Below, one piece after another: positions 48,001 through 58,300 of a stretch of 64,000 nt of DNA (the first letter of the stretch is position 1; each line of letters opens with the position of its first letter). The notes beneath the pieces were generated by a model that did no database searches, had not been told where the DNA came from, and worked only from the letters and a program-made list of their open reading frames with translations. Source of the DNA: Amaranthus tricolor (taxonomy: Eukaryota; Streptophyta; Magnoliopsida; Caryophyllales; Amaranthaceae). A program made the position numbers and the translations under genes. Location: contig NC_080049.1 in assembly GCF_026212465.1 (NCBI RefSeq), positions 19,285,036-19,349,035 of the forward strand, in the 5' to 3' direction.

Positions 48001-50012
48001 TCTAATTATTGATTGTTGTTGATGTTCCCACTGGAACCACAATAGTGCATCTCCCTCCACACTAACTACTATAGCTTCCATTACTTCTTCTATGAGGTTA
48101 TAAAACTGAAAATATCGTTCAGCTTGAATAATCCAACTATCAGGGATCTCACCATCGAAGGTCGACAGGTCAAGTTTTTTTGTTTTCCAATTGCCTTTTC
48201 GGATGAATTTTGGTTTGCAATAGATTGGTTGTGTTTAGAATGTCAAAGTTGAGGTCAGTTATAAAGCTATGAAGTTCAGTTTGTGGGTGTTTGTCATTTC
48301 TTTGGTTGAGGGTGCGGGTGAGGTTGTAGGGTTCTGGTTGTGGGGTCACTCCCGTTGCGCGTTTATCACAAAGCCATAATGTTTGGTTCATTGCGGCTAG
48401 TTGGGAGGTTAGGGTTTCATTTTTGTGAGTTTTGGGCTATCTCTGAACGGACTTTCGTCCATTTCAGTATTAATTTGCGTTGGAATGTTGGCTGTATCAG
48501 TTTCCAGAACTTCAATACGCAGAAAGTAGAGAAGGCAACATATTTTATAGAGGAGAGAAAGAAGAGAAGATTTATATTGCAGAAAATTGTTTTCGAGTAC
48601 AAACACTCTAATTCCAAATAGGTACTTCTTACAAACTTCTAGCTTGCTCTCACATATAATCTACTGCTACATTTATACTACTAGATTTGCAGCCACCTCA
48701 TCTCTAACATAACAGATTCATTCCCCTTGAGCAATTATTCCCCTACTGCATTCTGAAACATTCTGTTATGGCTCTCCAAGATTTCATTCTCAGCAGTAAT
48801 TGATTCATGAGCCACCTTACCTTCTTTCCCTATTCTGCCCTTGCTCCTTCTTCAATATGTGATCTAGTGGCTTCCCTGCTCAACAAATTGCAAATTTGGG
48901 ATTGCAATACTAACAATTCAAAATATAACTAGCTCAGAGCCCACCTATTCTTTTCAATTCTTTATGCTTCTCAAAACTAATCTAATGACTTGAAAATTCT
49001 CAAAGAGATACTTTAAACACAATGAGCACTATAGTTCTTTAATTACTCCAACAAGAGAAACTTCCCACAAACGTGTAAACCCAACTGTCATGTTCATATT
49101 GGAAAAAAATAATTGGCAACAGTGAGCACTACAGTTTTAGCAAATTGTATTTCTCAGCCGAATTTTCAGTGAAAGTGCACCTATCCTCTATACTATGAGT
49201 TGTAAAATCAATGGCATTGATGTTCATAATATAGCACACACTAGTTCACATAGGATATTCCCGTGTCGTAATTAGACATTAAAATCATTGAAAACCAACA
49301 ACAGTGAAATTAGAAAGTTAAAGCAGGAATAACAACATAAATTGAGTTTCCTACACATGGAAGGGAGTCAGTGTGTCGAGAAATACCCTCACAGCACGCC
49401 ATTGATCCAAGCATTCTCTGTGAACATATTTTGATGTACCCTTGCACTTGCAAGGAGCAATAAAATCCCGACCTGCGAAAATTGCTTCAATTTAGTTTTA
49501 TATACCATAGTCCACAAGTCTACAATCCAAACCAATCAAGCCAAATTTTCCTATGTGAACAAAATTCAGAAGTATTAAACGCAATTCGGCATATTTACAG
49601 ATGTACAACCATCAAAGACGTACATTTACATAAATATATCCTATTTCTAAGCTAATCAAACATCATCATCCCGCAATTCAACTTAATATCCACCAACCTC
49701 AATGCTAGATAAAACCACAAATCAATCAATATCATTAAACAACCTAACCATATAAATTTCCAATTCTGAAATGAAGAATTGAATTATTTTAAGTGAGATG
49801 CGTATTCAAAACATCAGAAATTACAAATTAGTTAGCAAAATAAAAAACATCACATAAAGAAGAAACCCTAGAAAAAAGAGAAAGAAACCGTCAGATTCGA
49901 GACAAATTCGGCATTGAATTTGTTCAGAAGGACCAGCTTCAAGATCGATTTCAGCGGAAGTAATGATCGGTGATGGCGGCGACATTACGAGAGGAGCTTC
50001 ATCTTCTGCCAT
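33007..50012 (-). CDS. RING-CH (MARCH-type) membrane E3 ubiquitin ligase
   Basis: Seven exons on the minus strand: 50012-49889, 49472-49387, 43362-43216, 43134-43026, 42040-41866, 38796-38535 and 33114-33007. All join through GT/AG sites to give 336 codons plus stop (1,011 nt). Residues 34-81 form a complete C4HC3 RING-CH finger: C34, C37, C49, C51, H59, C62, C78, C81, with W66 in the expected place. Hydrophobic spans follow near residues 105-130, in exon 5 (ALLFFALLGLSGCFITCY) and in exon 6 (LMFIMALIVLGLFTVIGIFY), with a Cys-rich loop (CADCHVPGTICMWTDCTTC) between the last two. The C terminus ends LKSLGLL. Such ligases ubiquitinate membrane proteins together with E2 enzymes at the ER or endosomes; this plant clade's substrates are unknown to me. 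Introns 2, 5 and 6 are 3-6 kb and filled with repeats. Confidence 0.88.
35330..35712. mobile_element. Degenerate AAGACTTAAAAGGTCAATTT array ending in GAGACGGTCTCAC
   Basis: About fifteen 18-24 bp units (TTTTAAGACCTATAAGGACAA, TTTTAAGACTTAAAAGGTCAA) switch orientation half-way (TTGGTCTTTTAAGTCTAAAAA). The block AATTGGGCCGGCGCAATAAG, then GTGAGACGGTCTCACCC and AAGTTTTGTGT, follows. The same terminal block follows a similar array at 16990-17215, in the same orientation. A mobile family of unknown class is likely. Confidence 0.5.
37245..37375. mobile_element. Small inverted-repeat element (MITE-like)
   Basis: Arms at about 37252-37281 and 37344-37372 are complementary around ACTTAGTCCACA.TATAATAGTGTGCA, separated by about 60 bp with a further AGAATAAAGTG/CACTTTT pairing. 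No TSD was established. Confidence 0.4.
38095..38195 (+). mobile_element. SINE 3' end with (GAT)n tail
   Basis: TATGGGTATGGGTTGTCCCC...CTCCCCAGACCCTGCTCATAG...TGGGCGGGATTCACTAAGTTTGATGATGATG matches the 3' domain of the SINE at 26780-27005. Only the 3' part is present, as in a 5'-truncated retroposon, within intron 6 of the RING-CH gene. Confidence 0.65.
38797..41865 (-). other. RING-CH intron 5 (3.1 kb)
   Basis: Apart from the GGTTTGG block at 41095-41575, no repeat or gene could be assigned. The plus-strand frame at 39598-39876 has no recognisable motif and is probably chance. Confidence 0.4.
41095..41575. mobile_element. Probable hAT-like element with GGTTTGG/CCAAACC arrays
   Basis: Left part AAGTTCAGTTTTTGATTTGATT...AACCAAATTGAACCAAAC, right part CGATTTGGTTTGGTTTGGTTTC...ACACCTA. 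This is built like the confirmed hAT element at 25539-26048, but 8-bp flanking duplications could not be found and the ends are uncertain. Confidence 0.4.
43924..44304 (-). repeat. 3' LTR of the chromovirus-type element
   Basis: Shares with 48526-48882 the segments ATAGAGGAGAGAAAGAAGAG, GCAGCCACCTCATCT, TTGAGCAATTATTCCCCT and AGTGGCTTCCCTGCTC, in the same orientation. A TATA-like sequence is present in both (TAGTATAAAT on the minus strand). Confidence 0.7.
44271..44690 (-). pseudogene. Integrase C-terminal region with chromodomain
   Basis: Reading from about 44690 down: the segment RYYELYMIKKTIGKAAYELD, then LPPNNRIHSVFHVSQ, is the usual integrase tail. The chromodomain-like EWDDLPTSEATWEEADLI follows. 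A second conserved tail motif, FHLEDKVSFQNG, ends the polyprotein. This combination identifies the chromovirus branch of Ty3/gypsy. The frame is interrupted. Confidence 0.75.
44786..45510 (-). pseudogene. Integrase zinc region and catalytic core (chromovirus-type)
   Basis: The upstream frame 45510-45277 keeps HEKANSIV...MYCGVRQRQK, a degraded HHCC zinc region, followed by PNHAWEHITMDFVEGLPK. The next frame, 45298-44786, holds the core: Asp in VVVDILIKVAHF, VSDRDRLF and a Glu in NKTLEAYLRFF, as in DDE integrases. The two frames overlap out of phase, so at least one frameshift separates them. Confidence 0.8.
45718..46780 (-). pseudogene. Reverse transcriptase and RNase H remnants (chromovirus-type)
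   Basis: The start of the reverse transcriptase is seen at about 46640-46560 (RGMEHAITLKEGSSPLSVRP) and the RNase H end at 45906-45718 (KKDAIAKVIGFDFEIVYNWG, then NRVADVLSRR). The middle, 46550-45964, is interrupted by several stops, and the catalytic YxDD motif is not intact as far as I can read. Confidence 0.65.
46800..48480 (-). pseudogene. Gag and protease region remnant (chromovirus-type)
   Basis: Broken frames (48391-48170, 47700-47491) have a polar, Gln/Thr/Pro-rich composition. Plus-strand GGGATCTCACCATCGAAGG near 48140 reads on the minus strand as a segment PSMVRSLIVGLF-like of plant gypsy Gag. No domain is intact. Confidence 0.4.
48526..48882 (-). repeat. 5' LTR of the chromovirus-type element
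   Basis: Direct repeat of 43924-44304, diverged by many substitutions and small indels. It ends CTGCTCA at 48882, followed by ACAAATTG of the host intron. Confidence 0.7.
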
Positions 50013-51129
50013 GGCCGAAGAATCTGATACGATTTATCTCTCCTACGCCACTATTATATTCTTACAAGAAATAAGAATTTGAAAATGAATTCTGAACGTA
50101 GTGTTGAAGAAGAATGAATACAGTCTTGGAAGTGCAAAAATGGCGTCCGATCATACGATGGGAATTCTAGAAACAGTGTTGGGCGAGTACGAACCAAGTC
50201 TCCAGCGTTTGGTGCAGCGCTATACGAACCGCGAGATCCCGAAAGCTCTCACCGTTTTCCAACTACTTTGGTGAACCCCCGACCAATCTCGTTTCTTTAG
50301 ACTTTCAACTGTTTTGACTTCACATTGGTACAGAGTTGGTCGTATGAGTGTTCGCTCGGGGTAGTGATAATCTCAATATAGATCAAAATTTCCATTTTCA
50401 TCAATAAAAAAAATAGAGTATATAGCTGAAATTTTTATCATTCTGTTTCGGTAATGAAACGAGGAATTGTAAAAGACACTTAAATTATCTGGGGATAGGT
50501 GTAATCGGGTACAACTAATATGCTGAAAGTGTTTATGATCCTTCCGTTGATGAGACCTCAAATCCTGCAATACAACGTTAGCCTTGTCCGGGGGTGATTT
50601 CCCGGAAAACCCCTCCGACGCTCAAGTCAGATCGGGAGACAGAAAGTAATGAATATATGATAATGAATGAATACAAGATTAACGGATTGTAGGATGAGTT
50701 CAGATCAATTGAAGGAATATTTGGTTCAGAATATAGATTGTAAGTAGGAGGGTAGTGTCATTTTTGTGGAGTAATGGTAGGAATATATAAACTTTCTTTC
50801 TAATTAAATGATTGAAGGAAGTATTTTTGGTAAAATAAATTGAATGTAGAAGAGTAGAATTGTCTGCCATTTTATGTAGTTTCATGACATATTTATAGCA
50901 ATTTCTTATAAGGACTCTAAATGTGGTTACTTGATCATGGGATGATGATGAACATAATATTTGTAGATGTGGGAATAATGGGGAGTTATTTTAGGAAGTG
51001 ACTAAGAGTAGTGATAGTAGTGGACAAAGGGGGTAGTTAGGGTTTGACTAAATGAATTACGGGTTTATTTATTTGACCCCATAACACATTCTTTTCGAAA
51101 GAACAAATAAAATATCTTCATCTCATAAT
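50013..51129. other. RING-CH promoter region and intergenic sequence
   Basis: Contains the 5' UTR and promoter of the RING-CH gene. At 50575-50640 a GC-rich block CCGGGGGTGATTTCCCGG...CCCCTCCGACGCTCAAGTCAG stands out; its first 18 bases form an imperfect inverted repeat. It resembles a recurrent plant LTR or leader motif, but I cannot assign it. No open frame is supported. Confidence 0.35.
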
Positions 51130-51144
51130 GGATGAGTGAATTAT

Positions 51145-51228
51145 TGGGCCGAGCTGGATTTGAATCAGCATAGACATATTGCCAACAAATTTACAGTCCG
51201 TCCCCATTAACCGCTCGAGCATCGACCC
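51145..51228 (-). pseudogene. trnY-GUA: trnY-GUA, plastid-derived copy
   Basis: 84 bp, the normal length of plastid tRNA-Tyr, with the GUA anticodon intact (plus strand ATTTACAGT). Compared with the plastid sequence as I remember it, at least two changes lie in the T arm/variable region, both of the C-to-T or G-to-A type (GAACC to GAATC; GCGTA to GCATA). Unlikely to be functional in the nucleus. Confidence 0.85.
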
Positions 51229-51292
51229 AAGAAGAATCAATTCAATTTTAGGCTTATTCATAATCTATGATCAACTTCCTTTTGTAGTACCC

Positions 51293-51364
51293 TACCCCCA
51301 GGGAAGTCAAATCCCCGTTGTCTCCTTGAAAGAGAGATGTCCTGAACCACTAGACGATGGGGGC
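51293..51364 (-). pseudogene. trnE-UUC: trnE-UUC, plastid-derived copy with 1-nt deletion
   Basis: 72 bp instead of the usual 73: the run CAGGGGAAG is CAGGGAAG here, removing a base from the T arm. Further transitions (GTCGAATC to GTCAAATC; CCCGCTGCC to CCCGTTGTC) are seen. The anticodon UUC is retained. The plastid trnE also serves haem synthesis, a role this copy cannot take. Confidence 0.85.
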
Positions 51365-51853
51365 ATACGTGCCCAACTGCCATCATACTATGAACATAGT
51401 ATGAGCAGTTTTTTGAAATTGTCAATATAATAGAATGGAATAATTCGATTCACAAGGATCTTTCCGGATTCTATGATTCCATAGAATGCTTTTGTCATTT
51501 CAATTTAATTTAGGAATTATTCATTCTAACCATTCGCTATAAAATATAGAATTCTATTCTATATTTTATAATTTAAATCTAATAGTAATTAATATAGAAC
51601 TCGAGATAAAATGAAATGAAAGAATCCTTTCATTAAGGGATTTGTCTACTATAAAAGGAAAAAAAATCAAGTAGGTGTAAGTTAAACAAAACCCATTACT
51701 ACTAACTAATTGGGATTTCAAAATGAGTCCCTAATTACTATCCATCTACTTATGTATTGTATAGTATATAATAAGTTAGTGTATGTAATATATGTACATA
51801 GATCTATTTTCTATGTATATACATAGTGACTCGGCCAAGAATTGGCTAAAAGG

Positions 51854-51925
51854 ACCCTTTTAACTCAGTGGTAGAGTAACGCCATGGTAAGGCGTAAGTC
51901 ATCGGTTCAAATCCGATAAGGGGCT
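51854..51925 (+). pseudogene. trnT-GGU: trnT-GGU, plastid-derived copy
   Basis: 72 bp matching plastid tRNA-Thr throughout (TAACTCAGTGGTAGAGTAAC, CCATGGTAAGG, GGTTCAAATCC), except that the first base appears to be A instead of G, opening the end of the acceptor stem. Better preserved than trnE. Confidence 0.85.
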
Positions 51926-52184
51926 TTTCATAAAATGTTATTCAGTTGTTCAATTGAGGTTTGCTTTTTTTTTTTTCCCTTCTTTTAAAAGTGGTCGCCC
52001 TTTTAATTGTGTCACCACTCTTTTCTAATGACATTACAAAAATATTCTTAAATTTATTTTAATTATAAAATCAACCATTATTACTAAACTAAATTTATTA
52101 ATGATAATTAAATTAAAATAAAAATATTAATTTTACAAAGGAAAAAAAATTTTTAAATCGAAAAATAAACCTAGTCACACGTTT

Positions 52185-53045
52185 TGCATTGAAATTTGAA
52201 CATAATCACTCTTTTGGCCAAAGATTTTGATAGGAAAATCACATTGCTACGATGTTTGCGGCATTAGAACCTAGACTTCAAAATCTTTCCAATGATAATT
52301 ATACGACCAGTTCCGATGATCGTGTGAGAAATGACGATTGTTTAAAGTTTGCTTGTGCTGAAATTGATATATGTTCAATCTTTTGGGCTAACTTTTTATA
52401 AAAATATCGTATTAATACAAGGTTAGCGTCATTAGAAACTACACTTCAAGAGCTTTCCAACGACATATTATATGTCCAATTCCGACTATGTGAGAAATGA
52501 CGACCATTTAAAGTTTGCAATGATTTTTAACATCTAGTCGTGTGCAACGGGACCATGGTATAGTTGCGTAAAACGCACGACCGGACCGCGGTATGGTTGC
52601 GTAAAACACGCGACTCAACTCACTCTGGTCGTGCATTTAACATGACCATACCGGGATCAAGTCGTGCGTTTTATGCGACCATACTGCAATCAGGTCGCGC
52701 GCGACTGAATTTTAAAAATCAATGCATCTTTAAATGGTCGTCATTTCTCGTTCGATTGTCGGAATTGGGATATAATACATCATTGGAAAGTTCTTGAAGT
52801 CTAGCTTCTAATGACACAAACCTTGAAATAATACAATTCTTATGTAAAACGTTATACACAAAAGATTGAACATCTACCAAATATCAGCACAAACTAACTT
52901 TAAACGATCGTCATTTCTTGCTCGGTTATCGGAATTGGGCATATAATATATCACTGGAAAGATATTGAAGTCTAGGTTCTTATGCCGCAAACATTGCAAT
53001 TATATGATTATAGCCAAAGGAGTGAACATGTATCAAATTTTAACA
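52185..53045. repeat. Palindromic array of a 165-bp motif shared with the Athila-like LTR
   Basis: Two direct units, about 52185-52350 and 52355-52525, read ...TTTTGGCCAAAGATTTTGATAGG...GACTTCAAAATCTTTCCAA...GAGAAATGACGATTGTTTAAAGTTTGC. Two inverted units, about 52730-52880 and 52890-53045, read CGTCATTTCTYG...GGAATTGG...ATATAATA...GGAAAG. The centre, 52540-52700, is GC-richer and holds repeated GACCATRCYG and CGTAAAACRCRCGAC motifs. The unit matches 7430-7590 in the Athila-like LTR. Confidence 0.7.
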
Positions 53046-53296
53046 CAAGCATATTTTTCTTAAATTCCATTTTGATGCTCATTTTAGTTGGCCATTGTAA
53101 TTCGATTTTTTATTTTTGCTTGTTTTAATTCGGTGAATGTTTTTAGAGAGAAGTTAGAGATAGAAGGTTTGAAATCAACCAAAGCAAAGTTTAATATATA
53201 TATATATAAGAGGTGGTTACACAATGAAAATGGTGGTGAACTTTAGTAATGCCCTTTTTTACCCGGGTTAGTTTTGCGTCAAATTGTGTCGCTTCA

Positions 53297-53890
53297 TGTT
53301 GTACGACAGCGGAAGTAAAGATCGAAAACAATAACGGAAAGCAATAAAGATTCAAACGAACAATAAGGAAAATCACAACGAGAAATTAACGTGGTTCACT
53401 GTCAACGTGATAGCTACATCCACCGGCACCGAGAATAAACTTTTCACTATAAACCGGGAGATTACAAGATAAACGAGAAGCCACAACAATGGCTCTCCAA
53501 GCTTTTTCTCTCTTAGTTTTGCTCATTTTGTGTTGCATGCCCTAATTTTAATTACATGAGGCCTTTATATAGTATACCTCATAATAAAAAAAAATTAGGG
53601 TTAAGAAATACAAAAGAAACTGTCAAAACTATGAGTAACTAGCCAAAAACGTGCCAAAACCAACTTCCCGCAAAAACCGCAGTGCTCCACGCCCCGCTTA
53701 GAACTCCGCGCCACGGGCTGTACTCCGCGGCTCGCGTCCTGCTATCTGCCCAAAATAGAAGCTTTTTCGCACCCCACGTAGATCTCCGCATCCCGCGCAT
53801 TCGCGTCCCACGCATACAGCCTTTTTGACCCACACTTGATTCATCTTTTTCATGATCTTGGACATGGTTCGAGTTAAAAGAATCCAAACA
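53297..53890 (-). repeat. 3' LTR of the copia-type element (TATA present)
   Basis: 594 bp, TGTTGTACG...CCAAACA. Retains TATATAAA on the minus strand (53563-53570) within a 36-bp stretch that the other LTR lacks. Confidence 0.88.
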
Positions 53891-55393
53891 ATCTCCACCT
53901 TGACGAGAACCCATAGTGAACCACTATCTCATGAAATCACAGTGAAGCAAAACCATTCTCAAGCCAAAACCAATGCAAAGCTCAAGCATAAGACATACAT
54001 CCCGACAAGTCTCCAACCAAGACCAATCAACACCAACGAGTCTCCAACCAAGACTCATTACATACTTGTCTCCAAGTATAACACTCATAATGCTCAACTA
54101 GTATTACAAGTCCACGAGGCAAGCTTCACCTTGAGGTTGTGCACACCTCCACCTAGGAGCTCCCTCAACACCGCCCCTAAGGGCTTATGCTAATGAATCC
54201 AGTATTGTAAAGAATCTGCTACGATTGTTAGAACATCCTACCTTTTTTTATCTTTTTCTTTATGTACGTGCATTCCAAATGAAATCTGACCATACCATGC
54301 TTCTCCCGAACATCAAGTACCTGATCACTAAACACACAATCGTAGTACACAAAAGCCAACCAAGGTTGATCACAAAGAACCATCACCGAAATCAAGACAC
54401 AATCAAACTCAGCGAAAACAACCCAAGCCTCAACCGATGTAACTAAGCACTTAACATCATTCTCGTACAAAAGAAACACAACAGATGATCCAAGCAAACC
54501 ATAGAGTAAACAAATCTCTACCTGCTAGTGCCCCCACCTAAGTTGAGTCACAAACCTGCAAATGACACTTTTGGCATGCGCAAAACAAGTACACATCACA
54601 GCATACTTCAAACACGGAACTGTAACTCTAGACATGTAGACCGACTCAGGCTCAAAATGAGGTGATATAAATGAGCTAAGTAACACTACCAGTCTATACA
54701 ATAGTTCCCACACTCTGTTCATACATAAAGTAAAATAGTTCCCATACTCTGTTCATACATAAAGTCCTAGTAGCACTACGCCTGCCCACTATACACTATA
54801 ACATGTTCATAAGTTGGAGATTCAAGTGACTCCACAAAACCGGCTACCAACCTTGCCAAAACTACAAGGCTTAATGCATAACCTTCCACACTTATAACAA
54901 CCAAAAAAATACTCCCTACAACCAACCTATTAGACTTCTCGATAATACATATAGGCTTTTCTTGAAACCCTTTAGATCGGCGGAATGTTTCATATACTGA
55001 CTCCTTTAAAATCCACAGAGATAATGATAGCATAAGAAATCACAGTCAGAGATATACCTGGGGCAACATCAACACAATCAATCTGAGGTCGAATAGAAAT
55101 GGATGAGGGGTTAACCTCATACTCCACCTCAAACGCGGTACCACTATCACCATAACCAACAGCTGAAAAATACACAACAACACACCAAAACCCTAATAAG
55201 GCTCCAAGCATGAGATAGCACGATACCCTACTGAGCCACACCACACACATCTGGTCACCTCTAATCCCGTGTGTAAACCCCGATCGAACAAACTAATCAA
55301 GTATCTACTAAATAACCAAGTACTAGAGAGCATGCATAAGACTTTCCCTAACAACGTTCGATTCGCTATTCTTGTAACACTGCTCTGCAATGG
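53891..55393 (-). mobile_element. Unrecognised internal region of the copia-type element
   Basis: 1.5 kb between the polypurine tract and the solo LTR. Its open frames (54228-54497, 54776-55033, 54990-55250) show no reverse transcriptase, RNase H or integrase motif. Short repeats GAGTCTCCAACCAAGACYAATC/T occur near 54010-54060. Origin unknown: either highly decayed pol or captured sequence. Confidence 0.45.
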
Positions 55394-58300
55394 TGTAACT
55401 GCCTCGAATTATGAAGGCAAAGATTAATTGGAATTTATTATTAATCAAGCAAAAGCTCATTTTTGCCAGCACAATTAAGGGGGTTACTTAAAGGTTAAAC
55501 CAATGTCCAAGTAAAATACTTGAAACAAAACCAAAGCAATATAACGGAAGTCTTAGCTTTCCAAATAAAGGAAAATTACAACCAAATCGAAACAAGTCTG
55601 AAGTTCGAATTACATCTTTAAAATAGTCCAAATCTAAACAATAGTACTAATAGTCTCTCAGATACAATAAAGGGATCTAAACAAAAGGGAGTCAAACTCC
55701 AAATCAAGTTCATCCTTTGCTCACATATCACTTCTCCGTCGAGGTGCCATGGAGGTTCACTCTAAAAACAAAAACCATTGGAAAACATACAAAGCATAGT
55801 ATCAGCAAAAGGTTGAGTATAACACACTAGTGTCAGTCAAACAAGTTGTTAAAACATTTTGGTTTGAGTAAATTCATTTTGAAAGATGCTTTTTCATTTG
55901 ATAAATCATATCATCATTCAAACTCAATTTAATGGTTTCATAATAATTCCAAGTTCTCATTTTTCATCATAAATCATAAGATCTCAATGGATCCAATTAA
56001 CTTCAAACTTAAATTATAAGTTTGCATGGGTACTCTATGAGTCATCTTGTGACTCGGTTGGTAGGCGGTCTACCGTCCGCAACATGTCTGGCAAGTGTAA
56101 CAAAATGGTATTGTGAACAATACGCGCTCAGCATTGGTGAGCCGTTTAATCATGCACACAACATTTGCTGTGGCATATGTACCCGCTATTTAGGCTAAAA
56201 TATTTTTGTATATAATATATATATATCTTGTAATTTCAATAGCATTTGAGAAGTCAATTATATTAACTTTTTCCATATGTAAACATCTTTTATTTGCAAC
56301 ATAGCAAAACATACTTTATTTGTAACATAGCAAAATCAAATCATGATCTTTCCCACATGGATAAAACATGATTAGCATAATCGTATCATCAAATGTAACC
56401 TTTGTATTATATTGGGGCTTCACCAACATGTATGGAAATGCATCGTAACAAACAATGATTAAAGTTCAATACGATTTTTCAAGGAAACCGTAAAAATATT
56501 TCGTTTCAATCATTCGTAAAGTAATATAACTTAAAAGAGTTTTCAAATTCATTCAAAGCAACTAGAATATAGTTCATAACTCTATAAAATAATTATCACA
56601 GAAGATTTCATAAAACATTATTTTTTAAATAAGAGATAGTTTTCCCTTTAATAAAATTGATAATTGATTTACAAAATACATATTAAGTCTCCAACAAGGC
56701 CCAAATTAATCAAGTCATTATAATACCTTATTTAAAATAATTTTTAAGGTTGTCCCATCGAGTTATAATTGGTTATGCCAATTTATAACGATTTTACGAA
56801 TATTTTCGACATTTTAGGTATTTACCGTTATTTAAATGATGTCTTAAATCCATAAAATTTGTAAAACATCTAAGTTAAACTTATTTTATACTATGAGGCA
56901 ATAGGTTATTGATACAATTATAACTTTTTGATATAAATCTATTTTTATTCCAATTTAATTATCAATATTACACCTTTTAATAAATAAATAATTTCTATTA
57001 ATTTTAAAATATAGTAAATAATGAATATTTAGCTTCATAATATAATACCAAACTTTTAGAAGTCATATAACACATTTATTAGGCCATTTAAACTTATAAA
57101 ATTCATGTATGATATTTTATAATTTTGTATAGGCATTTTATTGATAAATAAAATAAAATCGGTTTAAAATTATTTGAGTTCGAATGAAATAATATAAAAA
57201 TTCTATGATGTTTCAGAAACTATTTTAAGTTATAGAAAATTTTAAATAATCATTAAAAATCACAAAGAATATTTTTAATAATTAATGTTGTTATTTAATT
57301 GATAAAAAATTAAATTTATTTAAGTCCATATATGGTCACGAAAATCCATATAAATTTTCTAAAATGTATCTATTATTTATATAAGTGTCTCATAAAATTT
57401 TCATGTCCAAAATATGTCATTTAGTATTTATTTTATATTTTACCTTTTTCTAGCTTACCGATTATTAATAACCGAATAAAACTTATTAAGGTCCTTAAAC
57501 GTCAACAAAATCTTCCAAAAAGTTTACCAATATTAGTTACTGTCCATATGAGTATGTGATAAAAATTTCAAGTTCAAATGTCTTTATTTGGTAATTATTT
57601 TATATTTTACTATTTCACATTTACTGATAAACAATTTAACGATTACTCAAAAATCATAAAAAATTTCAAACTAAACTATATTCTGGCCAAATCTTGTTGG
57701 AGACATTATAATATGATGTTATTAATTATTTTTAATGATCAAGAGTTTATCTAATACGATGTTTCATAATAAGCGTATTTAACACCTTAAAATGCATTAA
57801 AATATTATTTTAACGAATAAATTTCAACAAAAATATTCAAGAGATTTTATGAACATATAGCTACTGAAAATTACTTTTAAAATGCACTTCAAATATTTTC
57901 CAAGACCATATAACCATTTCCATCACAATTACTTTCACAAAGTAGTGTTAATCATGTCTTTAAACATACAATAATTCATAAAATCAACATGCATGATGCC
58001 CACAATAATAATACATGTAATAAATCATTCCACACTCAAAATTATCATTTTGATATCATTTTTCAAGATTTAAGAACTTACCTTTCAGAATTTTATTTTA
58101 AAATAAAAATAAGTTTATACATAACTTTCCCAACTTGTTCTTAAATCTTTTAAAAATCACCCCGTGTGACCTTCCTCGTACCTTAGCTCCAAAAGTACTC
58201 CTCAACCATTGGTACAAATTTTCAATAACTAAGATCCAACTCCTTTGCTACAATCATTTTTTTAAGAATTTAAAAATAACATTATTTCAAATCTTCATGT

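Larger units (their letters stand above)
43924..48882 (-). mobile_element. Decayed Ty3/gypsy chromovirus-type retrotransposon in RING-CH intron 2
   Basis: About 5-kb element, transcribed in the same direction as the host gene. Direct-repeat LTRs lie at about 43924-44304 and 48526-48882. Between them, in the order expected from right to left, are gag-like sequence (48.4-47.5 kb), the reverse transcriptase start (46.7 kb), RNase H end (45.9-45.7 kb), integrase zinc region, integrase core and a chromodomain. Many stops and frameshifts break every domain. Flanks ACAAG and ACAAA agree at four of five positions, a plausible TSD. Confidence 0.8.
51130..51935. other. Nuclear plastid DNA insertion (trnY-trnE-trnT segment)
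   Basis: The gene order and strands trnY(-), trnE(-), trnT(+) with an AT-rich spacer of about 490 bp between trnE and trnT are those of the chloroplast large single-copy region. Surrounding sequence is nuclear, and the tRNAs carry damage not expected in a plastome, so this is a NUPT. Outer limits are approximate; the right end may run to about 51960. Confidence 0.85.

Noticed and set aside
51145..51925. Functional tRNA genes
   Set aside because: They are plastid-type tRNAs in nuclear DNA with mutations in stems and a deletion in trnE; plastid-type genes of this kind are not expected to be used in the nucleus.
54228..55390. Minus-strand frames as a host gene inside the copia-type element
   Set aside because: Several short overlapping frames in different phases with no start context, domain or splice logic.
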